64,000 nucleotides of DNA from Clostridium lentum (GTDB taxonomy: Bacteria > Bacillota > Clostridia > Clostridiales > Clostridiaceae), in NCBI RefSeq assembly GCF_014287815.1, contig NZ_JACOOQ010000006.1, positions 74,930 through 138,929 on the forward strand, given 5' to 3'. The first letter of the stretch is position 1; every line of letters begins with the position of its first letter. Made by a program: the position numbers and the translations under genes. Shown here in pieces: positions 43,730 through 52,551 of the stretch. The notes below the pieces were generated by a model. The model was not told where the DNA came from and made no database searches. It was given only the letters and a program-made list of their open reading frames with translations.

Positions 43730-44716
43730 CTACTCTACACTTGTACTTCTTCTAACTACTAAATCCACTGGTAATATAGTTTGTTCTAAAATTTCTGTGT
43801 TAGTATATTTAGCATCAATTAAATGAATAGCTAACTTTGCCATTTCTTTAATTGGCTGCTGTATAGTAGTTATTGTTGGTGTTGTTAATTGTGATATTTC
43901 AACATCATCAAAACCAACTAATTTAATATCCTTTGGAATTTTAATATTTAATTCATAACAAACCTGAATAACTTGTGCTGCTATTAAATCACTGCTAGCA
44001 AATATTCCATCAACTCCATCTATTTCACTAAGTGTATTTTTTATATACTCATAATAATTCATTTCATTATAGGCATTTATATCAAACTTTTTAATAAAAT
44101 ATTCAACATTATTTTTATTACATATATCTATAAATGCCTTTTCTCTATTATCAGCAGGCATTTCTTCATCAATTACACCACTAAAATGTACTATTCTTTT
44201 ACATCCACATTTTATTAAATGCTCTGTTGCAAGGCATCCCCCTTGATAATTATCACATTGTATTCCTAGTTTTCCTTTTTCAAAATTCTTTTCTAATAAT
44301 ACAATTGGGATATTTCCTGTGTTAATCATATTATATTCAACATTGCCACTACATAAAATTATTCCATCTACTCTATTACTTTTACACATGTCTAAATATT
44401 TTTTCTCTTTTGTAGCAGTGTCCTTGCTATTACATAGTATTATTTTATAATCTTTTTTCGCTGCTTCATTTTCTAAATTGCTTATTAACTTAGAAAAATA
44501 AGGATGAGATATATGTGGTACTATCACTCCAATTGTATTACTTCTCTGCTTTGTTAATGAACGCGCTATTTCATTAGGCTGATAACTTAACTGATCCATA
44601 GCTTCATGAACTTTACTTTTTGTTTTTTCACTAATATATCCTCTATTATTAATAACCCTTGATACAGTTGTTGGTGTAACTCCTGCTAGTTTTGCAACAT
44701 CAACTATTGTAGCCAA
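43730..44716 (-). CDS. LacI-family transcriptional repressor of sucrose metabolism
   Basis: 328 residues. The N-terminal helix-turn-helix and hinge read ATIVDVAKLAGVTPTTVSRV and SYQPNEIARSLT; a periplasmic-binding-like sugar-sensing domain follows (residues about 60-328). It lies immediately downstream of the fructokinase-phosphorylase operon, in convergent orientation, and a CG-centred palindrome overlaps that operon's -35 box, so repression relieved by sucrose or a derivative is the likely circuit. This corresponds to ScrR-type regulators. Confidence 0.9.
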   Translation of the reverse strand: MATIVDVAKLAGVTPTTVSRVINNRGYISEKTKSKVHEAMDQLSYQPNEIARSLTKQRSNTIGVIVPHISHPYFSKLISNLENEAAKKDYKIILCNSKDTATKEKKYLDMCKSNRVDGIILCSGNVEYNMINTGNIPIVLLEKNFEKGKLGIQCDNYQGGCLATEHLIKCGCKRIVHFSGVIDEEMPADNREKAFIDICNKNNVEYFIKKFDINAYNEMNYYEYIKNTLSEIDGVDGIFASSDLIAAQVIQVCYELNIKIPKDIKLVGFDDVEISQLTTPTITTIQQPIKEMAKLAIHLIDAKYTNTEILEQTILPVDLVVRRSTSVE

Positions 44717-45050
44717 AATTCATTCCCCTCTCTTTATTGTACGACTATATTTATTTACAAAATTCCTACACTCCTAAAATAATAAGTATAAATATTGCTG
44801 AAAGTAAATTTGCTACCTTTATCTTTGTAGCAACGTATAAAGTTACTATACTCTATTATGCACATTTACATATAGTTATTGTCAATATTTTCATAATAAA
44901 AAAGTACATAACCTATACAAATAATTCACCTACTCACTTTATGTCTTTTTTTCATAAAAAATAGAAATTCATTTTTTATTTTGCAATATTTTGATTTATA
45001 GTATAATAATGTTATATATTGCTAAAATAAATATTCAAAATGGAGGATTT
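44717..45050. other. Divergent intergenic region between the LacI and AraC regulator genes
   Basis: Contains a TATAAT at 45002-45007 for the AraC gene with only a weak -35. No reading frame with a ribosome site, and no obvious palindrome. Confidence 0.4.
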
Positions 45051-45911
45051 ATGTCAGATATATATTTTTTAGAAAATACAAATAAAGATTTTATTGATTT
45101 ATATTTATGTTATTGTGGTATGGAACAATGTGCTCCACTATATTCCTTTGGACCTGCTATAAGACCTAATTATTTACTACATTATGTTCTTGATGGTAAA
45201 GGGTACTATTATGTAAATAATGAGAAATATGAAGTTAATAAAAATGAAGGTTTCTTAATTTGCCCAAATGTTGTGACATTTTACCAAGCAGACGAAGAAA
45301 ATCCTTGGACTTATCTTTGGATCGGTATAGATGGTGAAAAAGTGGAGACATATTTAAAGGCTGCAGGATTAAATAATGATACTTTAATATTTAAATATAA
45401 TGATGGAGATTTATTAAAAGAATATATTCTTGAAATGTTAAAACATAACACCTCTTCTAGCAGTGATTCTCTTAAAATTGAAGGCTTACTTTATATGTTC
45501 TTTTCAGAACTTGCTAAACAAAATAAATCTGATCCTATTCATAAGAATGATATAAATAATAATTATATAAATAAGGCAATTGAATTTATTCAAAATAATT
45601 ATCATAATCCAATAAAAGTTTCTGATATAGCTAATTATGTTTGTTTAAATAGGAGCTATCTTTCTACTGTATTTCAAAATAATTTAAATATGTCTCCACA
45701 AAAATTTTTAATGGAATTTAGAATAACTAAAGCTGCAACACTTCTATATGATACAGATTTACCTATTACAAATATTGCTTACTCTTGTGGTTATTCTGAT
45801 CCACTTGCATTTTCAAAAGCATTTAAAAAAATAAAAGGTGTAAGCCCTAAAGAATATAGATTAAAGAAAAAAGAAACAACTGAAAAATTCTTACTTAATG
45901 AAATTAAATAA
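45051..45911 (+). CDS. AraC-family activator of alpha-galactoside use
   Basis: 286 residues. An N-terminal cupin sugar-binding arm (about 1-150) is followed by two AraC helix-turn-helix units, VSDIANYVCLNRSYLSTVFQ and ITNIAYSCGYSDPLAFSKAF, ending with the family signature KKIKGVSPKEYR. I take the ATG at 45051, where GGAGG lies 6 nt upstream; the longer frame from 44991 has no ribosome site. It resembles RafR/MsmR activators. Two 21-bp direct repeats upstream of the alpha-galactosidase gene are its probable targets. Confidence 0.9.
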   Translation: MSDIYFLENTNKDFIDLYLCYCGMEQCAPLYSFGPAIRPNYLLHYVLDGKGYYYVNNEKYEVNKNEGFLICPNVVTFYQADEENPWTYLWIGIDGEKVETYLKAAGLNNDTLIFKYNDGDLLKEYILEMLKHNTSSSSDSLKIEGLLYMFFSELAKQNKSDPIHKNDINNNYINKAIEFIQNNYHNPIKVSDIANYVCLNRSYLSTVFQNNLNMSPQKFLMEFRITKAATLLYDTDLPITNIAYSCGYSDPLAFSKAFKKIKGVSPKEYRLKKKETTEKFLLNEIK

Positions 45912-45995
45912 AATACCTACTTCTAACATTTAAACATATTTTCATTATATAAAACTATATAAGATATTGCCAAAAAAGTTTACTATATAAGTAAA

Positions 45996-46009
45996 TGTAA
46001 ACGGTGTAA
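45996..46009 (+). promoter_or_regulatory. Catabolite-responsive element (cre)-like site
   Basis: TGTAAACGGTGTAA matches the CcpA consensus TGWNANCGNTNWCA except at one position. It lies upstream of the remnant of a sugar ABC transporter gene, consistent with catabolite repression of the lost gene. Confidence 0.4.
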
Positions 46010-46056
46010 ATTAAATAATTTTATATCTAAAATAGTTTTGAAAGGAATGAAATAAT

Positions 46057-46347
46057 GATAACGGAATAATACCTTTTTATTTCACATTAAAAGATTCTTG
46101 GACTTCCCTTCCTGCTTGGAACAATATAGCTGGAACTTTAGTTAGTACTGATTGTTTTAAAAAAGTTAATAATAAAGAAACTACTTTTAATGAAGTCTAC
46201 TCTGAAACATCTGATAAGATATTACAATTGATAGATTATGGTCATTCAGAATCACCATCAATGGTTTCTAAAATAACAAATAAATTAATAGCTACCGCTA
46301 CCGAATGGCAAAATAGAATGCTAGGAAATAATAATTTATACAACTAA
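46057..46347 (+). pseudogene. C-terminal remnant of an ABC sugar solute-binding protein
   Basis: The frame reads DNGIIPFYFTLKDSWTSLPA...WNNIAGTLVSTDCFKKVNN..., typical of the tail of MsmE/RafE-type sugar-binding lipoproteins. Just upstream a ribosome site and start (GAAAGGAATG) survive with almost no 5' coding sequence, so an internal deletion has joined the gene's beginning to its last ~95 codons. The permease genes are absent. Confidence 0.6.
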
Positions 46348-46411
46348 TGCATTAGAAGGCTTTAATAGGCAAGTACGTAAGTATACAAAGAATAGAAAAA
46401 TATATTATTAG
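46331..46411 (+). pseudogene. IS256-family transposase C-terminal scrap
   Basis: A 26-codon frame reads IIYTTNALEGFNRQVRKYTK followed by NRKIYY, matching the very conserved IIYTTNAIEGFNRQLRK motif of IS256-family transposases. It overlaps the end of the sugar-binding remnant, marking where an IS256 copy was deleted. Confidence 0.65.
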
Positions 46412-46432
46412 TATTTCTAGATAATAAAAAAC

Positions 46433-46460
46433 ATTACTGGAAATCATAATTTCCAGTAAT
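46433..46460 (-). terminator. Terminator after the GPH symporter gene
   Basis: ATTACTGGAAAT pairs perfectly with ATTTCCAGTAAT around CATA. A T run (TTTTTTATTA) follows on the minus strand. Confidence 0.7.
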
Positions 46461-46521
46461 ATTTATCAACTAAGAAAATTAATTACACATAATTACCTAC
46501 AGTCTCTAGCTCCTTAAAAAT

Positions 46522-47892
46522 TTATTTATTTGCTAATGTTTCTCCATTCTTTAAGTCTTCTAATATTGCCTCATATTCTTCTTCATTTAAGTTATATCTT
46601 CTTAAAGAAATTATACTTAATATTGCTATTATACCTGGAACAATTGAATACATTAAGTGTATCCCTTTTAAAGTTTCTACAGTTTGAGCTACATTAGCTT
46701 TATACCCTACAAAAGCTAATACATAACCACATAATGCTCCTCCAATTGCACTAGCAAGCTTAGTTTTAAATATATTTGAAGAGAAAATCATTCCTTCTGA
46801 TCTTTTTCCTGTTTTCCACTCACCATATTCAACACAATCTGCTACCATAGAAGCCAATGAAATATTAGCAGCTCCTTCAGCTAATCCCATTATTGTATTT
46901 ATAACTAATAATGTTGGTAAGCTTGAATATGATAATGCAAATATTGACATAAATCCTAAAGCATTAATTCCAATTCCAAATAAAGCTGTAGCTCTTTTTC
47001 CTAACTTTTGAGTTATAAAAGGAGTACATAATCCGCCTGCCATTCCTGAAACCATACTTATACCAGTTACTATTGGAATATATACTTCTGCATTAAAATT
47101 ATATTTTATATAATAAATTGAGAAACCATTTCTTAATGCATATGTTACTTCTAACATTAACATTGATACAAGTAATATTCTTAAAGGTTTGTTTGTTTTA
47201 AATAATTCTTTTAATTGTTTAAAGCCTTGTTTTTCTGGCTTTCTATCTGTGTTTATCTCTTTAACACCCCAGACAGTAATCCATGTACATATAGCTGCTG
47301 TAATTGAATATATAATTGCTACTAATGTCCAACTTCCAAACTTAGCAACTAAAGGTAACGTAAACATAGAAACTACTAAACTTCCACCAAAAGCAATAGT
47401 TCTAGCTGATGTAACAATTTTTGTTCTACCTTGTGACGATTGAGTTATATTAGCTGATAAAGACCAATAAGGTGTATCCATTGCTGTAAAGCATATTCCC
47501 CATAATATATATGAAATATATATCCATACAATTTTACCATTATAACTTAAATTTGGGGATGAAAAACACATTATTGTTGCTATTCCCATAAATATTGGAA
47601 CAAATAATAAATAAGGTCTACTTTTACCCATTTTAGATTTTGTATTATCTACTATCATTCCCATAATTGGATCAGTTATTGCATCTATTATTCTAGCTAT
47701 TAAGAATAATGTACCTACTGCTACTGCACCTATTCCAAAGCTATCAGTAAGATAAACCGTTAAGTATGTGCCTATAAATGCACATATAATGTTGTTTCCT
47801 AAACTCCCCATTCCAAAAGAAATTAAAGTTTTAATTGGAACTAGATTTTGTGAGTTTTTTTCTCCTTTTTTTACTAAATTTAATTCGCTCAT
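46522..47892 (-). CDS. GPH-family sugar:cation symporter (MelB/RafB-like)
   Basis: 456 residues with twelve predicted membrane helices. Glycoside-pentoside-hexuronide family features: GMGSLGNNIICAF near the start, DAITDPIMGMIVDNTKSKMG(K) between helices 2 and 3, and DCVEYGEWKTGKRSEGMIFS before helix 10. Members import melibiose, raffinose, sucrose or other glycosides with Na+ or H+. Located between AraC and alpha-galactosidase, it is the only intact transporter of this sugar locus and probably replaces the deleted ABC system. Confidence 0.92.
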   Translation of the reverse strand: MSELNLVKKGEKNSQNLVPIKTLISFGMGSLGNNIICAFIGTYLTVYLTDSFGIGAVAVGTLFLIARIIDAITDPIMGMIVDNTKSKMGKSRPYLLFVPIFMGIATIMCFSSPNLSYNGKIVWIYISYILWGICFTAMDTPYWSLSANITQSSQGRTKIVTSARTIAFGGSLVVSMFTLPLVAKFGSWTLVAIIYSITAAICTWITVWGVKEINTDRKPEKQGFKQLKELFKTNKPLRILLVSMLMLEVTYALRNGFSIYYIKYNFNAEVYIPIVTGISMVSGMAGGLCTPFITQKLGKRATALFGIGINALGFMSIFALSYSSLPTLLVINTIMGLAEGAANISLASMVADCVEYGEWKTGKRSEGMIFSSNIFKTKLASAIGGALCGYVLAFVGYKANVAQTVETLKGIHLMYSIVPGIIAILSIISLRRYNLNEEEYEAILEDLKNGETLANK

Positions 47893-48018
47893 TTTTTCCC
47901 ACCCTTTTTTCTATTTTACACCTAATATTATAAATATTTATATAAATATTGAAAACGTATTTATGTATCAAAAACATGGTTAAATGTTAGATATTTAAAT
48001 TATATCTACAGTTTGTTG

Positions 48019-48050
48019 AAAAACCCCCTGTTTAAAAAACAGAGGGTTTT
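48019..48050. terminator. Hairpin upstream of the GPH gene
   Basis: AAAACCCCCTGTTT pairs with AAACAGAGGGTTTT (one bulge). It separates the symporter gene from the IS3 element; T runs on both strands. Confidence 0.55.
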
Positions 48051-48121
48051 CCTTTACTAGTTGTGGATAAAATTTAAAATTCATAATATCATTAAAACTA
48101 CTAATATAATATGAAAATAAC

Positions 48122-48148
48122 AAAGATAGTCTTGTTGCTATCTTTTTT
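48122..48148 (-). terminator. Hairpin just outside the IS3 left end
   Basis: AAAGATAG pairs with CTATCTTT, followed on the plus strand by TTT. It probably predates the insertion. Confidence 0.4.
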
Positions 48149-48202
48149 CATATTCTGCACTGGTCTTATGTCAATATTTTGGACACAAAAAGTCAAACTT
48201 TT

Positions 48203-48814
48203 TTATGCTGCACTTCTAGCTAATAATTCACATTGATCTGGAGTCATGTAATTAATAGAAGAGTGTAGCCTTTTTCTGTTATACCAACCTTCAATATATT
48301 TAAAAACAGCCATATTAGCTTCTTCGAAGGTACGGTATGTATTTCTGTATATTTCCTCCTTTTTTATTGATGAATGGAAGGATTCTATACAAGCATTATC
48401 ATATGGACAACCTTTTTTACTAAATGATTTTATAATATTAAATTCTTTGCATAGCTTCATATATGTAATATCCCCTACCCAATTTTCATTAATAGAAGTA
48501 GCAGTAAAATCTCTTTTCAAAACGTTTTCTAAACCTTCTGCTACCTTTTTACTTGAATGAGGTTTGTATTTTTTTACAGTTATTGCACAAAGGCCAAGTT
48601 CAGTCATTCGTCTTTGAACTCGCTTCAATGATACATTGAAGCCTTCTATACCGAGTATATAATGAATTCTAGGAGCACCATATATGCCTTTATTCTCTTT
48701 ATATATCCTTTTAATAGCTGATTTTAATTCCTCATTTTCTAGTTCTCTTGCAGATTTAGTTTTATCAAAAGATTTATAATATGTGCTTCTAGCTACGCCT
48801 AGAACAGTACACAT
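48203..48814 (-). pseudogene. IS3 transposase orfB with internal deletion of the DDE core
   Basis: 203 residues in one open frame. The HTH_21 region (GIYGAPRIHYIL) and first catalytic Asp (WVGDITYMK) are followed at once by LCKEFNIIKSFSKKGCPYDN, a segment that in intact proteins lies 50-60 residues further on. The second Asp (HSDRGSQY region) is therefore missing, while the Glu region (CIESFHSSIKKEEIY) remains. It cannot catalyse transposition. Confidence 0.85.
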
Positions 48815-48867
48815 AGTTTTAATATCATGCTTGCTTTTATTTATATTTATAAATTCTATTACTTCAT

Positions 48868-49162
48868 CTAATTTCTTGTTGCAAATATGGCCATAGCTTT
48901 TTTGGCTAAAGCCCGCCTTTGGTGTAATATTTCATTTTCCTCTTTAATTCTTGCCATTTCTTTTTTTAAAGCTTTAACTTCCTTTAATGTCATAACTTCA
49001 TTTTCATCTACTTTAATTTCTTTTACGTCTTTAATCCAACCGTTAATTGTTGATTTTGCAATGCCATATTCGTAGACGATGCTCTGCTAAGCTCATTCCT
49101 GCCTTAAATAATTCTACTATCATATCCTTATATTCTTAATCGTATCTTCTGCCCTTTCCCAT
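48868..49162 (-). pseudogene. IS3 orfA with nonsense and frameshift mutations
   Basis: From the ATG at 49162 the frame reads MGKGRRYD, then TAA where CAA is expected, then EYKDMIVELFKAGMSLAE. A frameshift near 49080 is needed to continue into YEYGIAKSTINGWIKDVKEI and KKEMARIKEENEIL. Short extra sequence (HQRRAL) near the end is also unusual. Confidence 0.75.
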
Positions 49163-49318
49163 AATGGACACATCCTTTCTTAACTAAATATTATTTTACT
49201 TAGTTCATCTTAATGTGTCCACTACTTTATACTAACACCAGGGATCTGTATTGGAAAACCTATTTGTTGCATAGGTATCACATTCTTTTTGAAGTTTTTC
49301 ATAACGATATTATATGCA

Positions 49319-49353
49319 AAAAAGGGAATTCAAACTCGAATTCCCCTTTTTTT
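49319..49353 (-). terminator. Terminator after the alpha-galactosidase gene
   Basis: AAAGGGAATTC pairs with GAATTCCCC, with long A and T tracts on either side, 45 nt past the stop codon. Confidence 0.75.
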
Positions 49354-49396
49354 ATCGGCTAGTATCGAAAGTTATTTCGATACATCCCCTTTATAT

Positions 49397-51583
49397 CTAT
49401 ATTTTTTCTATTGTCCAAACTCTACTTTGATAATCTCCCAATAATTCTCCTATATATAATCCTACGTACATTAATTCATCTCCGCCATATACTTCATTAG
49501 TTTCTACAACTTTATATATGGCTTCTTTTTCTAATCCTCTTAACTTTAATCTCTTAGGTAATACATTAACCTCACCATATGGCTTAACGTAAGTTATAAC
49601 ACCTTTCGATTTATCTTTTGATAAATGCATCCAAGCTGCATCATTTCCGTCAAAAGTATTTTTTAATCTATATAAATCTCCAAATTGACATATTTGTCTT
49701 ATTTCTTTATAGAATTCTACTTGTTTTTTAACTTCTTCCTTTTCTTCACTGGTCATTTTATTTATATCTAATTCATATCCAAAGCTTCCTTCCATTGCTA
49801 CAGCTGCTCTTGTGCTTAGAGGTGTTATTCTTCCTACTTGATGATTAGGTACTTCTGACACATGACTTCCCATTGTTACTGTTGGATATACTAGAGAAGT
49901 TCCATATTGAATTTTTAATCTTTCTATAGCATCCGTATCATCGCTTGCCCAAGTTTGTGGCATATAATATAACATTCCGCCATCAAATCTTCCACCCCCC
50001 CCTGAGCAGCTTTCAAATAATATTTCTGGGAACTCTGATGTTATTGTTTCCATAATTCTATATAAACCAAGCATATATCTATGAGCTACTTCTTTTTGTC
50101 TTTCTCTTGGTAAATTACTTGATCCTATTTCTGTCATGTTTCTGTTCATATCCCACTTAACATAAGATATTGGTGCTGATTTTAATACATCTTTAAGCAT
50201 TTTTATTATAGCATCACATACTTCTTCTCTTGATAAATCTAAAATTAATTGCTTTCTAGCTTGATTTCTAGTTCTTCCTGGAACATGAATACACCAATCT
50301 GGATGTTCTTCATATAACTTACTCTTAGGAGATATCATTTCTGGCTCAAACCATAAACCAAATTTTAATCCCATTTCATTTATATCTTTTGCTAAATCAT
50401 TTAATGTACCTTGAATTTTTTCTTCATTTACAAACCAGTCACCTAATGAACTATCGTCATTATCTCTTGTTCCAAACCATCCATCATCTAAGACAAATAA
50501 TTCAATTCCAAGGTCTGCTGCATCTTTTGCTATGCTCTTAATTTTTTCTCCATTAAAATTGAAATATGTTGCTTCCCAGTTATTAATTAATATAGGTCTT
50601 TCTTTATCTCTATATACCCCTCTACATAGTCTCTTTCTATATAAATCATGGAATATATGACTCATTCCTGTTAACCCATTTGATGAATATACAAGAACTG
50701 CTTCCGGAGCTTGGAATTCTTCATTTGGCTCTAAAAGCCATGAAAAATCAAAAGGATTAATACCTATTTGTGCTCTTGAATTATTATACATATCAACTTC
50801 TACATTAGCTAAAAAATTTCCACTATATATTAAATTTAATCCATATACATCTCCATACTCTTCATTAGCATCATGACTTGCTAAAGCTATAAATGGATTT
50901 TGAGCATGACTACTAGCCCCTCTTCTACTTTCTATCAATTGATTTCCACTTCTTAATGGAGTTCTTACCATATGTCTTTCTCTAGCCCATGCTCCTGATA
51001 ATTGAATTAAATCAAATTCATTACTATTAAAATCAACATTAGCACTTAAAACTCTTAAAATCTCAACGTTATTATTACTGTTATTTATAACTCTACAGCT
51101 TCTTGTTATTGCATCATATTCTTCAAATACTGTATATGATAAAACAATTCTTAATTCTGCTAATTTATCCACTAAAGTAATTTCTAAAGTTTCTCCATCT
51201 ATATCGTTTTCCATATACGTAGCAGGTAATCCTCTAAGTTCCTTTTTTCCTCTAAAAATGCTGTGATTTTCATATCTAAAATCAGTAAGTGTTGTTCCGT
51301 TAGCTAATTTTATTTCTATTGCAGGAGAACGTAAATCAGTATGACCATATGTTGGATATTCAACTGTATTTAATTCTATACTAAAATTATCAATATTATC
51401 TGTATCAGCTAGAAAGCTTCCTTTACCATATTTCTTAAAAATATAATCTAACTTATTAGATTCTAGCTTTCTTCCCCAGTATAAATGTATTAAATGACCT
51501 GTATCAGCTACCATTAATGCATAGCTTGTATTTTTAGATTTTATATTAAATACTTTTTTATCTTCATTATATATTATTGCCAT
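49397..51583 (-). CDS. Alpha-galactosidase (GH36)
   Basis: 728 residues, the usual size of bacterial GH36 enzymes. Hydrolyses alpha-1,6-galactosyl bonds of raffinose, stachyose or melibiose. The catalytic barrel starts near residue 330 (LINNWEATYFNF); the nucleophile is Asp in SYVKWDMNRNMTE and the acid/base is Asp in TWASDDTDAIER; ELFVLDDGWFGTRDNDDSSL and FESCSGGGGRFD are GH36 signatures. No signal peptide, so it acts on imported sugar. The gene has its own promoter region with two 21-bp repeats, suggesting AraC-type activation. Confidence 0.95.
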   Translation of the reverse strand: MAIIYNEDKKVFNIKSKNTSYALMVADTGHLIHLYWGRKLESNKLDYIFKKYGKGSFLADTDNIDNFSIELNTVEYPTYGHTDLRSPAIEIKLANGTTLTDFRYENHSIFRGKKELRGLPATYMENDIDGETLEITLVDKLAELRIVLSYTVFEEYDAITRSCRVINNSNNNVEILRVLSANVDFNSNEFDLIQLSGAWARERHMVRTPLRSGNQLIESRRGASSHAQNPFIALASHDANEEYGDVYGLNLIYSGNFLANVEVDMYNNSRAQIGINPFDFSWLLEPNEEFQAPEAVLVYSSNGLTGMSHIFHDLYRKRLCRGVYRDKERPILINNWEATYFNFNGEKIKSIAKDAADLGIELFVLDDGWFGTRDNDDSSLGDWFVNEEKIQGTLNDLAKDINEMGLKFGLWFEPEMISPKSKLYEEHPDWCIHVPGRTRNQARKQLILDLSREEVCDAIIKMLKDVLKSAPISYVKWDMNRNMTEIGSSNLPRERQKEVAHRYMLGLYRIMETITSEFPEILFESCSGGGGRFDGGMLYYMPQTWASDDTDAIERLKIQYGTSLVYPTVTMGSHVSEVPNHQVGRITPLSTRAAVAMEGSFGYELDINKMTSEEKEEVKKQVEFYKEIRQICQFGDLYRLKNTFDGNDAAWMHLSKDKSKGVITYVKPYGEVNVLPKRLKLRGLEKEAIYKVVETNEVYGGDELMYVGLYIGELLGDYQSRVWTIEKI

Positions 51584-51622
51584 ATTTATCCCTCACCTCT
51601 AACAATTTTTCAATGTAAAGTA

Positions 51623-51691
51623 ATTATACTATTTATTAATATAATAAAATATGTAAAAATGTTGTTTTTATATGTAAAAGTGTTGTTTTTA
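51623..51691 (-). promoter_or_regulatory. Alpha-galactosidase promoter with two adjacent 21-bp activator repeats
   Basis: 51650-51670 and 51671-51691 are head-to-tail copies of a 21-bp unit (TATGTAAAANTGTTGTTTTTA on the plus strand) differing at one base. On the minus strand they abut a poor -35 (TATTTT, 51646-51651) that lies 17 nt from a perfect TATAAT (51623-51628). Two-turn direct repeats next to a weak -35 are the classic layout for an AraC-type activator. Confidence 0.65.
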
Positions 51692-51862
51692 TAATAATAT
51701 ATACGCAAATTTATTAAATATAATTTTAATAATTTAATTATAGACAACAATTATCCTTTTATCCAAAAATAAATAGCTACTTATAAGAAATACATAACTA
51801 TTTATTTTAAGCACTATATCACCAACAATAAATTAAATAAAACTGTTAATAACCTATAATAA
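51692..51862. other. AT-rich spacer upstream of the alpha-galactosidase operators
   Basis: No reading frame, hairpin or repeat that I can support. Confidence 0.4.
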
Positions 51863-51926
51863 AAGAGACCTACTTTTAACTGCCACTGTAAAGTAGACAG
51901 GAGGCAGTTAATTTTTTAGGTCTCTT
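51863..51926 (-). terminator. Long two-part hairpin after the arsC remnant
   Basis: AAGAGACCTA/TAGGTCTCTT and TTAACTGCC/GGCAGTTAA form nested perfect stems, with a CTGT/ACAG pairing at the tip. It ends in TTTTATT on the minus strand and overlaps the remnant's stop codon. The length is unusual for a simple terminator. Confidence 0.55.
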
Positions 51927-52089
51927 ATAAATTATTATTCTTTATTCTTTCTGCTAAATCTTTAATTTTGCTTTCTATAATTTTAGAAGTATTAATAAAT
52001 TCTTCATCACATTTTCCTGTAGGATCTTCTAATCCCCAGTCTTCAATATGCTTTGCTGGAAGATATGGGCAAACAACATTACATCCCAT
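51925..52089 (-). pseudogene. C-terminal fragment of thioredoxin-type arsenate reductase
   Basis: The frame reads MGCNVVCPYLPAKHIEDWGL followed by EDPTGKCDEEF..., closely matching the end of ArsC proteins of the low-molecular-weight phosphatase fold (usually about 135 residues). Only the last 54 codons remain; the N-terminal CxxxxxR active-site loop is absent and a terminator-like hairpin lies directly upstream. Confidence 0.7.
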
Positions 52090-52100
52090 TTTTCAATATA

Positions 52101-52146
52101 AAAATACAGATAGTTAAATATATTATTATTAACTACCTGTATTTTT
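52101..52146 (-). terminator. Terminator after the coat-protein relic or before the arsC relic
   Basis: AAAATACAGATAGTTAA pairs with TTAACTACCTGTATTTT with one mismatch; T runs on both sides. Confidence 0.6.
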
Positions 52147-52178
52147 TATAAAATTTATTTTATTTAATATTTATAATA

Positions 52179-52406
52179 TTATACTTGAGACATTTGTTGC
52201 TTTACAGTAGCAATTTCTTCAGGTGTTGCTTGCTGTGCTGGAATATAGTAGCCCTTTTCTTTTGCTTTTGTAAAAAGAAGATATTGGCGTACTTCATCTT
52301 TATTTCTCATTTCTTGTATAGTGGCACGTAATTACTGATTTTCACATTGTGCAATAATTCCTCCATAACCAGCTAAACTTGCATTTAATGATGCAAGATA
52401 AACACT
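52179..52406 (-). pseudogene. Remnant of a CotF-like spore coat protein
   Basis: The frame reads SLAGYGGIIAQCENQ, then TAA in place of CAA, then LRATIQEMRNKDEVRQYLLF and GYYIPAQQATPEEI, the pattern of coat-F-domain proteins. There is no start codon or N-terminal region. It supports a spore-forming host. Confidence 0.65.
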
Positions 52407-52551
52407 CCTTATAATTATTCACTTATATTATTTGAATTATTGTGATTTATATGTATGCTCATATTTATAATCATATTTTTATGAGATATAATAACAATAT
52501 AATATAGAAATAATTTCTTAAAAATCATGCTTTTAAAGGAGAATAAAATAT

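Larger units (their letters stand above)
48161..49240 (-). mobile_element. Defective IS3-family (IS150-like) element
   Basis: Imperfect inverted ends TGGTNTTA...TGGACACA at 48161-48187 and 49214-49240 (about 18 of 27 positions) enclose a decayed orfA and an orfB with an internal deletion. At 1080 bp it is shorter than usual for this group (about 1.4 kb). No target duplication is evident (CAC versus GGG). It separates the symporter and alpha-galactosidase genes. Confidence 0.8.
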
